Source of the DNA: Chitinophagaceae bacterium
GTDB taxonomy: Bacteria; Bacteroidota; Bacteroidia; Chitinophagales; Chitinophagaceae
Direction of reading: 5' to 3'
Assembly (NCBI GenBank): GCA_004173355.1
Contig: SEAD01000006.1
Coordinates: 34,717 to 98,716, forward strand
DNA length: 64,000 nt
Below, one piece after another: positions 56,664-64,000 of the stretch (its first letter is position 1; the number at the start of each line of letters is the position of its first letter). Below the pieces are notes generated by a model. The model was not told where the DNA came from. It did not search any database and was given only the letters and a program-made list of their open reading frames with translations. Position numbers and translations under genes: made by a program.

Positions 56664-57503
56664 TTAGTTAAGTAGTGGATCATCGTCCATATCAGACTCC
56701 TCGGTTCCCAGCTCGTTTAAAAAAGCCTGTATATCTTTTGCCGGTACATTTTTTACCAGCTGGCTGATCTCTGCGGCATCGTTTTTATCAACGGAAGAAA
56801 TCACCTGTTTGGCAGGATCACCGACCACATCGATGATCGCCTCGGTAGGGATTGTGGCAAGATCAACCACGGGCGACTTTTCACGGCTGGTATACAAAAA
56901 TGTACCAAGCGAAACAACCAGCAATACGGAAGCCGCAGCCACATACCGTTTCCAGTTGAAACCTCCCATCCGCACCAGTTTTCCTCCGGTCTGACTCGTA
57001 ACCAGCGGCTGTCCGTTCACTGAGACCATTGGGTCCAGGGTATCGAAATAACCGGATGGAATGTTATTCGGCATCTTCCTGGAAATGCCCGCGAGCAGCG
57101 GGGAAAGTTCTTCCTCCGGTCCATGCATCGTGACCAGCCGGGCCGGCTCTTCCTGTTGTTCACGGGTGAGCTGGTCAAAATACCCTTCGGGTAAACTGAA
57201 TGTTTTCTTCGTTTTTAACCCCGAAAGTAAGGGTGACAATTCTTCATCCCGGTTCGGGATCATTGGGTCCAACGATTGGAAATAACCCGCTGGCACACTG
57301 TAAGGAATACTCTTCGGGGCATTTGCGAGCAGGGGGGAAAGCCCCTCCAGCTCATCGAGCAACAACACCCTGGCGAGCATACCCGCGGCAAACCCATCAA
57401 AGTATCCTTGCGGCACTGCAAAACCGGTACCCGGAAGATCCCGGGTGCCAAGTGAACTCTGCAGTTCGTTCAGTTCATCTGATATGTGTTTGCTGTGTGG
57501 CAT
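56664..57503 (-). CDS. Single-pass membrane protein with four cytoplasmic P-x-GYF repeats; putative anti-sigma factor
   Basis: ORF 279 aa; repeats VPQGYFDGF, VPAGYFQSL, LPEGYFDQL, IPSGYFDTL, then TM YVAAASVLLVVSLGTFLY; between ECF sigma and Spy-like gene. Confidence 0.72.
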   Translation of the reverse strand: MPHSKHISDELNELQSSLGTRDLPGTGFAVPQGYFDGFAAGMLARVLLLDELEGLSPLLANAPKSIPYSVPAGYFQSLDPMIPNRDEELSPLLSGLKTKKTFSLPEGYFDQLTREQQEEPARLVTMHGPEEELSPLLAGISRKMPNNIPSGYFDTLDPMVSVNGQPLVTSQTGGKLVRMGGFNWKRYVAAASVLLVVSLGTFLYTSREKSPVVDLATIPTEAIIDVVGDPAKQVISSVDKNDAAEISQLVKNVPAKDIQAFLNELGTEESDMDDDPLLN

Positions 57504-57538
57504 TTGTCGTATTTCAGACCATCTTTCCCGCGTTGGGT

Positions 57539-58093
57539 TTAATGGTTGAGGATATAATCTTCTACTTTTTTTACGGCGTGGTGATAGCTGGCTTTCAGCG
57601 CTCCTTCGCTGGTTTCCAGTACTTTACTCATTTCCTCGTAGGGCATTTCATCATAGTACCGGAGACTGAACACTACCCGTTGTTTGTCAGGCAGTGCCTG
57701 GATGGCGAGCTGCAATTTCCACTCCAGTTTGTTGGCGTCGAAACCTTCATCTGCCTTCACTTTATCCGACAGGCCGGAATCCTCATCGCTGAGACTGATG
57801 GAGGAGCGTTTTTTCTGCTGTTCAAGGAAGGTCAGGCTTTCATTGGTCGCGATCCGGTAGAGCCAGGTATAGAGCTGGCTGTCCTCCCGGAAATTCTCCA
57901 GTCCTTTCCAGACCCTTATAAAAACATTCTGTAATACGTCGTTAGCGTCATCATGGTCTACCACCATGCGGCGGATATGCCAGTAGAGTTTCTCCTGGTA
58001 TTTCCGGATCAGCGTGGTATAGGCCCGCTCCTTTGTGGCAGGTTCGCGAAACTGAATCAGCAATTCGGCATCTGATGCCGCTGGTTGGGCCAT
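57539..58093 (-). CDS. ECF-type RNA polymerase sigma factor
   Basis: ORF 184 aa; DANDVLQNVFIRVWKGLENFREDSQLYTWLYRIATNE; MPYEEMSKVLETSEGALKASYHHAVKKVE. Confidence 0.95.
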   Translation of the reverse strand: MAQPAASDAELLIQFREPATKERAYTTLIRKYQEKLYWHIRRMVVDHDDANDVLQNVFIRVWKGLENFREDSQLYTWLYRIATNESLTFLEQQKKRSSISLSDEDSGLSDKVKADEGFDANKLEWKLQLAIQALPDKQRVVFSLRYYDEMPYEEMSKVLETSEGALKASYHHAVKKVEDYILNH

Positions 58094-58136
58094 TCGTACT
58101 ATTTATACAGGTCAGACCTGCGGGAAAGGGAAATGT

Positions 58137-59099
58137 TTAACCGTTTTTGCGGGCGATTACTTTTTCTGCGGCAGCTACGATATCCGGGGTATCCAGACCG
58201 TATTTCTTCAGCAGGTCCTTGGGGGTTCCGCTTTCGCCAAAAGTATCCTTTGTGCCCACATATTCGATCGGCACGGGGAAGTGTTTCGCAGCCACCTGTG
58301 CGATTGCATCTCCAAGGCCACCGATAATATTATGTTCCTCGGCAGTAACTACTGCCCTGGTTTTTTTGATTGATTTGAGTACTGCCTCTTCATCCAGCGG
58401 TTTGATGGTGTGAATATTGATCACTTCCACGCTGAGGCCTTTTGCTTCCAGTTCGATACCGGCCTGGATGGCGGTCCATACCAGGTGTCCGCAGGCAAAG
58501 ATGGTCACATCTGTTCCTTCGGAAAAAACCTGTGCCTTACCGATTTTGAAATCGGATTCCTTGGTGAAGATGGGCCATACCGGCCGGCCGAAACGCAGGT
58601 ACACCGGGCCTTCATACTCGGCGATGGCTTCTGTTGCGGCCTTGGTCTGTGCGTAATCGCATGGCACGATCACGGTCATGCCCGGCAGCATTTTCATCAG
58701 GCCGATATCCTCGAGGATCTGGTGTGTGGCACCGTCTTCACCCAGTGTGAGACCCGCATGGGATGCGCAGATTTTTACGTTTTTGTTACTGTAGGCCACC
58801 GACTGGCGGATCTGATCGTACACGCGACCCGTTGAGAAGTTGGCAAACGTAGTGGTGAAAGGGATCTTGCCGCCAATAGTCATACCCGCACCGATACCGA
58901 TCATATTTGCTTCTGCAATGCCGACCTGGATGAAACGTTCGGGGAACTCCTTGATGAACTGGTTCAGTTTCATGGAACCCGCGAGATCGGCCGTGAGGGC
59001 CACCACATTGGAGTTCTTCCTTGCTGCTTCCACGATGCCATCGCCAAAACCACTGCGGGTGTCTTTATTTCCTGTCGGTTGGATATCCTTTAATGCCAT
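58137..59099 (-). CDS. Transketolase C-terminal (pyrimidine-binding plus C-terminal) subunit
   Basis: ORF 320 aa; TRSGFGDGIVEAARKNSNVVALTADLAGSMKLNQFIKEFPERFIQVGIAEANMIGIGAGM. Confidence 0.95.
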   Translation of the reverse strand: MALKDIQPTGNKDTRSGFGDGIVEAARKNSNVVALTADLAGSMKLNQFIKEFPERFIQVGIAEANMIGIGAGMTIGGKIPFTTTFANFSTGRVYDQIRQSVAYSNKNVKICASHAGLTLGEDGATHQILEDIGLMKMLPGMTVIVPCDYAQTKAATEAIAEYEGPVYLRFGRPVWPIFTKESDFKIGKAQVFSEGTDVTIFACGHLVWTAIQAGIELEAKGLSVEVINIHTIKPLDEEAVLKSIKKTRAVVTAEEHNIIGGLGDAIAQVAAKHFPVPIEYVGTKDTFGESGTPKDLLKKYGLDTPDIVAAAEKVIARKNG

Positions 59100-59175
59100 A
59101 ATAAATGTGTTGTGCGGGTTGCCCCGGGTAATGCTGTTTCCGGCTGATTGCCGGGTTATAAAGATCGTTGGAAAA

Positions 59176-60231
59176 TCAATTCAGTTCAGGCGGCGGGGCA
59201 CCAAATATTGCGGCGTCGGCTTTCAGTCTTTTTTCCCACTCCCAGGCGGTTGCCATCATTTCATCGAGACCGTACTTCGTTTTCCAGCCCAGTTCATTGA
59301 CCGCAAGGTCATTATTGGCATAAATGGCGATCACATCGCCCTGGCGGCGTGGCCCGATTTCGTAATTCAGTTTTACCCCGCTCACTTTTTCGAATGATTT
59401 GATGGCTTCGAGTACTGTAACACCGTTTCCGGTGCCAAGGTTGAAAACGCTGTGGTTGAGTTTGCCTTCTGCCTTTTCCACGTACTGGATGGCGAGTGTA
59501 TGGGCATGTGCGATATCGCTGACATGGATGAAGTCGCGGATGCAGGAGCCGTCGCGGGTGTCGTAATCGTCGCCGTACACCACCATTTTCGGGATTTTAC
59601 CGATGGCGGTCTGGGTGATGGCAGGTACGAGGTTCTGCGGGCGGCCAATCGGCATTTCACCGATCACATTTGAACTGTGGGCACCTACCGGGTTGAAGTA
59701 ACGGAGCAGGATGGCCTTTGTGCCGGAGCTTCTTGCAAAATCACGGATGATTTCCTCACCCATCTGTTTGGTGGCACCATAGGGTGATTCGGCCGGTTTG
59801 GTGACTGTGGTTTCGGTCACCGGGATCACATCGGGGTTACCATATACTGTGCAGGAGGAAGAGAAAACAAAATTGGGGATGCTGAATTCCTGTACACATT
59901 TGAGCAGGTTGATCAGCGAGCCGAGGTTGTTTTCAAAATAAATCAGGGGTTTGTCTACCGACTCGCCTACAGCTTTGTAAGCTGCGAAGTGGATGATGCC
60001 GTCGATATCCGCGTTTTCCTGGAAAATGGCAAACGTGTCATCGAAGTTGCAGAGGTCAACTTTGTAGTTTTTGACTTTTTTACCCGTGATCCGTTCCACA
60101 CCTGCAAGTATGCCGGGGTGCGAACGGCTGTTGTTATCTACTGAAATTACTTCATAACCGTTTTCAACCAGGTCAACGATTGTGTGAGCACCGATGTAGC
60201 CGCAGCCACCTGTTACGAGAATTTTAGGCAT
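59176..60231 (-). CDS. galE: UDP-glucose 4-epimerase
   Basis: ORF 351 aa; ILVTGGCGYIGAHTIVDL; SSSCTVYGNP; YGATKQMGEEII. Confidence 0.95.
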   Translation of the reverse strand: MPKILVTGGCGYIGAHTIVDLVENGYEVISVDNNSRSHPGILAGVERITGKKVKNYKVDLCNFDDTFAIFQENADIDGIIHFAAYKAVGESVDKPLIYFENNLGSLINLLKCVQEFSIPNFVFSSSCTVYGNPDVIPVTETTVTKPAESPYGATKQMGEEIIRDFARSSGTKAILLRYFNPVGAHSSNVIGEMPIGRPQNLVPAITQTAIGKIPKMVVYGDDYDTRDGSCIRDFIHVSDIAHAHTLAIQYVEKAEGKLNHSVFNLGTGNGVTVLEAIKSFEKVSGVKLNYEIGPRRQGDVIAIYANNDLAVNELGWKTKYGLDEMMATAWEWEKRLKADAAIFGAPPPELN

Positions 60232-60233
60232 AT

Positions 60234-60268
60234 AAAAAAAGTTCCCGGCAAAAGTCGGGAACTTTTTC
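60234..60268 (-). terminator. Intrinsic terminator downstream of the DUF47-PiT operon
   Basis: aaaaaaAGTTCCCG-gcaaaagt-CGGGAACTtttt. Confidence 0.88.
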
Positions 60269-60297
60269 TAATAAAATATGTAGAAACTCTGCAATAA

Positions 60298-61500
60298 TCA
60301 GATTATAGCGTGCACCAGGTGATACACTCCAAGGGCGATCAGTGCGCTTACGGGAATGGTGAGGATCCAGGCCCATACGAGGTTGATGGTAACACCCCAG
60401 CGGACGGCCGAGAGGCGTTTGGTGGCACCCACACCCATGATAGCACCGGTGATGGTATGTGTGGTACTGACCGGGATTTTGAGTGCTTCCGTGATAAATA
60501 AGGTAAGTGCACCGGCTGTTTCAGCAGCCACACCTTCGAAGGGTGTAACCTTTGTAATGCGCGTCCCCATTGTCTTTACGATCTTCCAGCCACCACTCAT
60601 TGTACCGAGTGCGATAGCCGAATAACATGCCAGCGGGATCCACCATTCCATGTGCCCGATATTGTAACGGACCGGGTCGCTCACGATGAGTGCGGCCATG
60701 ATCACACCCATTACTTTCTGGGCATCATTACCTCCGTGGCCTACACTGAAGATGGCCGAGGACACGAGCTGCAAACGTTTGAACCAGATATTGGCCTTAT
60801 GGGCGTTGAGGCGGCTGAGGAAGAGGGAGAAGCCGGCCATGATCAGTACGATCAGTGAAAGCAGGATCCATTTAAAGTTTTCGCCGTGGAACACCACCTT
60901 CCAGATATAAGCTTCGTAGTGGGTTTTGAGTTTCGTGACGTCCGTTTCCAGGGCAAAGGCAAGGAAAAGGAGAATGAATATGATAACGGATACGGAAAAG
61001 ATCCGTGGTCCCCATCCCTTGCGGAATGAATAGATAAACCAGAGGGAGATCACAAAGGCCATGAACATACCAATCAGCGGTGCCAGCAGGATAAAGAGTG
61101 CAATCTGGATAACCGGTGAGGAGTTAATGGCGTCGAATGAACCCGTGTGTGCGAGCGCGGCGCCGATCAGTCCCCCGATCAGCGTATGCGAGGAAGAGGA
61201 AGGGATACCTCTCCACCACGTGAACAGGTTCCAGATAATGGCTGCCACCAGACCCGAGAAGATCACCTCGAGGGTGATGAAGTCGGTCTTTACCGTTTTG
61301 GCGATGGTGTTGGCCACTCCATGGTCCTTGAAGATAAAGAAGGCGACGAAGTTGAACAGCGCGGCCCAGAGTACAGCCTGGAATGGGGTCAGGACCTTGG
61401 TCGAAACCACGGTGGCAATAGAGTTCGCCGCATCGTGGAAACCGTTGATGTAATCAAAGACCAGGGCCAGTGCTATGATAACTATTAAGAAAGTGCTCAT
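60298..61500 (-). CDS. Inorganic phosphate transporter, PiT family
   Basis: ORF 400 aa; DYINGFHDAANSIATVVSTKVLTPFQA; SVGHGGNDAQKVMG. Confidence 0.97.
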   Translation of the reverse strand: MSTFLIVIIALALVFDYINGFHDAANSIATVVSTKVLTPFQAVLWAALFNFVAFFIFKDHGVANTIAKTVKTDFITLEVIFSGLVAAIIWNLFTWWRGIPSSSSHTLIGGLIGAALAHTGSFDAINSSPVIQIALFILLAPLIGMFMAFVISLWFIYSFRKGWGPRIFSVSVIIFILLFLAFALETDVTKLKTHYEAYIWKVVFHGENFKWILLSLIVLIMAGFSLFLSRLNAHKANIWFKRLQLVSSAIFSVGHGGNDAQKVMGVIMAALIVSDPVRYNIGHMEWWIPLACYSAIALGTMSGGWKIVKTMGTRITKVTPFEGVAAETAGALTLFITEALKIPVSTTHTITGAIMGVGATKRLSAVRWGVTINLVWAWILTIPVSALIALGVYHLVHAII

Positions 61501-61525
61501 AATTCAGGTTGAGATCGGAGGTAGC

Positions 61526-62173
61526 TTAGGCGTATTTGATAATGATTGACTCGATCACATTGCTCGCGTCCTCACATTTGTCGGTCACGATTTCCATTAC
61601 CTGGTAGATCTCGCGTTTCTTGATTACCTCTTTTGCATCGGGTTCGGTATCGAAGAGACGTTCAATGCTCATATCAAATACATCATCTGCCTGGTTCTCG
61701 ATGCTGTTGATCTTCACCAGGGCTTCGGTAATATTGCGCATATTTTTCATATCACGCAGTTCTTTCACGGCGATACAGATCTGTTGTGCACCCTGTTCGA
61801 TCAGTTCGGCCATTTTCTGCATCCCCATATCATTGGGATTGACGCGGTAGAAGTTGATCTTCTTTGCGGATGCATATATATAGTCTGCGATATCATCGAG
61901 TGAGGTCGCCAGGTAGTGGATGTCTTCACGGTCAAATGGCGTGATGAAGTTGCGCCCCAGTTCAGTGAAAATGCTGTGGGTGAGTTCATCATTGGCATGT
62001 TCAAAGTCTTCGATCATTTTGATCAGCACCGCGCGTTTATCGAAATCGATCTCGGCCACCACCTTTTTCATAATGGTGCCCATCTCGGCCACATTATCGG
62101 CTACCTGTTCAAAGAGCTCGAAAAACACCCGGTTTTTCGGCATAAAAATCTTGAGAAAAGAGTTAAGTCCCAT
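61526..62173 (-). CDS. DUF47 (PhoU-like) family protein, Pit accessory
   Basis: ORF 215 aa; helical PhoU-like, 'FEHANDELTHSIFTELGRNFITPFDREDIHYLATSLDDIADYI'; operonic with PiT. Confidence 0.95.
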   Translation of the reverse strand: MGLNSFLKIFMPKNRVFFELFEQVADNVAEMGTIMKKVVAEIDFDKRAVLIKMIEDFEHANDELTHSIFTELGRNFITPFDREDIHYLATSLDDIADYIYASAKKINFYRVNPNDMGMQKMAELIEQGAQQICIAVKELRDMKNMRNITEALVKINSIENQADDVFDMSIERLFDTEPDAKEVIKKREIYQVMEIVTDKCEDASNVIESIIIKYA

Positions 62174-62320
62174 GAGGTTATTTTATCTGCCGCGAAAATA
62201 GCCTGCTTCCCATCCCTAAAGGAGCAAAATCCCGATAATTAATGATTCCTTAATATAGGGATTGGCCGTTTTGGCCTGTTGCTTGTTTTTTTGCCTCAGC
62301 GCACAAACTTGAAAGTGGTA

Positions 62321-62341
62321 ATATATTGATTATCAATATAT
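62321..62341. promoter_or_regulatory. 21-bp perfect palindrome, putative operator
   Basis: ATATATTGAT-t-ATCAATATAT in DUF47/TonB-receptor divergent intergenic region. Confidence 0.55.
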
Positions 62342-62352
62342 AGTTGGCCTGT

Positions 62353-62418
62353 TAATATTGCGGTAACATTGCGATCACAATTGCTTAACGCTGGCGTAAC
62401 ACCGCGGTAATGTTGCGG
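62353..62418 (+). promoter_or_regulatory. Six consecutive 11-bp TAAC-type direct repeats (Pho-box-like)
   Basis: TAATATTGCGG/TAACATTGCGA/TCACAATTGCT/TAACGCTGGCG/TAACACCGCGG/TAATGTTGCGG in exact 11-bp register, ending 26 bp before the receptor ATG. Confidence 0.7.
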
Positions 62419-62444
62419 GTATTCCTTTGCCGGAAATTACTGCT

Positions 62445-64000
62445 ATGCGTTTCAGGCTGCAATTACTGTTTCTTTCACTGATGACCTTCTCCTTTGCGAA
62501 TGCACAGGTAAAACTCTCCGGAAAGGTTATCAATGACAAAAATGAACCCGTACAGGGAGCTTCGGTGAAGCTTGTCGGGGTAGCCGGTGGTACCACTACC
62601 GATGTTGAAGGTCGTTATACCTTTAACCTCGCCACCGGGAAAAAATACACAATCGAGTTTTCTGCTATCGGATATCTTGCCAAAACCGTAAGTGAGGTGG
62701 AGGTAACAACTGATAATGTAAATGAACTCAACATTACACTTGAGGTACAGAGCAAGGAGATTGAAGGGGTGGTGGTACGGTCGCAGGCAACAACTGCCCG
62801 CCGGGAGTCCACCGCTTCGCTGATCGCCTTCCAGAAAAACACCAACACGGTGGCTTCGGTGATCTCGGCAGAGAGCATCCGCCGTTCACCGGACCGCAAC
62901 ACCGGTGAGGTATTGAAACGTACGCCTGGTGCTTCTATCCAGGATGGACGATTCCTCGTGGTGCGTGGTCTGGCTGACCGTTACAACCAGGCAATGCTGA
63001 ACGGGATCCTGCTGACCAGCACGGAGCCTGATCGTAAAACCTTTTCCTTCGAACTGATCCCTGCCCAGATGATTGATAATATCGTTATCAATAAGGCCTT
63101 CGTTCCGGAATATCCCGGTGAGTGGGCAGGTGGACTGATCCAGGTAAATACAAAGGATATCCCGACGAAAGGGTTCTTTAATATCCAGATCGGTACTGGT
63201 GTCAATTCACAGACCGTTGGGAAAAAATTCCTGAAAGACCAGGGAGGCAAGCTTGATTTCCTTGGTATCGATGATGGCACCCGCGGTTTTCCTAAAGGTT
63301 ATACCACCAAGTACGCATTCAACCAGCTGACCCCTGCAGAAAAAACTGCCATCGGCCAGGGAATGCGGAATGCCTGGGTGGCTGATGAGGTGAATTCGCC
63401 GATCAACACTTCTTTCCAGGCAAACGGAGGTTTCAACAAAAAGATTTTTGGGAAGACGGTGGGTGGCAACTTTGGTATTATATACAATAAGACCAACCGT
63501 TTCCAGGCACTGCTGAACCGCCGGAATATTATCGATGCGGACAACAACCTGTCAATCGAAAGTGATTTTGATGATGACCGTTACCTGCAGGAAGTTTCTG
63601 CCGGTGCACTCGGCAGCATCAGCGTGCAGCTGAACCCGTCAAACAAAATCTCGGTTAAAACGCTGGTGAATGTCAATACCAGCAACTATGTGACCGAGCG
63701 GAATGGTACCGATGTATCGCGTCCTGACTTCATGCTGACTGGTTCTGAATTCCGTTTCAAACAGAATACCTTCTTTACCACCCAGGTAACCGGCGAGCAT
63801 AGCCTGCTGACCGACCTCAAGCTGAAGTGGTATGGATCGTTCAATATCCTTGACGGGTATATCCCTGACCAGCGCCGCCTGCTTTATGGCCGTGCTTCTG
63901 AATCGGATCCCTATTCGGCGATCATTGCAAATACCCTGTCACAGCAAAGTGGCAGCCGTATTTTCCAGAGCCTGAGTGATTATATCTATACCGGTGGTGG
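62445..64000 (+). CDS. TonB-dependent receptor with N-terminal CarboxypepD_reg-like domain (truncated at window edge)
   Basis: Manual translation: MRFRLQLLFLSLMTFSFANAQVKLSGKVINDKNEPVQGASVKLVG...RRSPDRNTGEVLKRTPGASIQDGRFLVVRGLADRYNQAMLNGILLTSTEPDRKTFSFELIPAQMIDNIVINKAF (plug domain). Confidence 0.94.
   Translation, partial: MRFRLQLLFLSLMTFSFANAQVKLSGKVINDKNEPVQGASVKLVGVAGGTTTDVEGRYTFNLATGKKYTIEFSAIGYLAKTVSEVEVTTDNVNELNITLEVQSKEIEGVVVRSQATTARRESTASLIAFQKNTNTVASVISAESIRRSPDRNTGEVLKRTPGASIQDGRFLVVRGLADRYNQAMLNGILLTSTEPDRKTFSFELIPAQMIDNIVINKAFVPEYPGEWAGGLIQVNTKDIPTKGFFNIQIGTGVNSQTVGKKFLKDQGGKLDFLGIDDGTRGFPKGYTTKYAFNQLTPAEKTAIGQGMRNAWVADEVNSPINTSFQANGGFNKKIFGKTVGGNFGIIYNKTNRFQALLNRRNIIDADNNLSIESDFDDDRYLQEVSAGALGSISVQLNPSNKISVKTLVNVNTSNYVTERNGTDVSRPDFMLTGSEFRFKQNTFFTTQVTGEHSLLTDLKLKWYGSFNILDGYIPDQRRLLYGRASESDPYSAIIANTLSQQSGSRIFQSLSDYIYTGG

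Noticed and set aside
1-64000. Mobile elements, CRISPR arrays, defence systems, tRNA/rRNA genes
   Set aside because: Looked for transposase/integrase-like ORFs, regularly spaced repeats and tRNA T-arm motifs by eye; none convincing. A tRNAscan/Infernal run would be decisive.

Overview
This 64-kb window reads as ordinary chromosomal DNA of a Bacteroidota bacterium, most likely Chitinophagaceae-like (protein style and TAnnTTTG-type promoter elements; this is inference). I saw no rRNA, tRNA, CRISPR array, transposase or phage genes. The main blocks are: a PaoABC/YagTSR-like molybdenum hydroxylase operon (left edge, truncated); an SSS transporter; a SUF Fe-S operon (sufB-C-D-S-E, DUF59, rrf2); two ECF sigma modules; a uronate catabolism operon (GH105-like protein with a DUF4350-like domain, uxaC, kdgK, kdgA, exuT-like); htpG; an acyl-CoA synthetase; serC-DUF1015; a tetR-tolC-adaptor-RND efflux operon; two tandem POT peptide transporters; purD-kynA; mreBCD-mrdA-rodA; a C-terminal transketolase subunit; galE; DUF47-PiT phosphate transport; and a TonB-dependent receptor truncated at the right edge. 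The most interesting signals are mostly non-coding or architectural. They are: (1) six consecutive 11-bp TAAC-type direct repeats, Pho-box-like, just upstream of the TonB receptor and divergent from DUF47-PiT; (2) an ECF sigma / four-fold 'P-x-GYF' repeat membrane protein / small periplasmic protein triad; (3) a GH105-like protein that appears to have lost the catalytic motifs but keeps an intact-looking DUF4350-like domain, at the head of the uronate operon; (4) perfect inverted repeats over the promoters of the SUF and RND operons; (5) a 10-bp-arm hairpin ending 1 nt before a start codon. All family calls come from reading the sequence and motif recall; no search was run.
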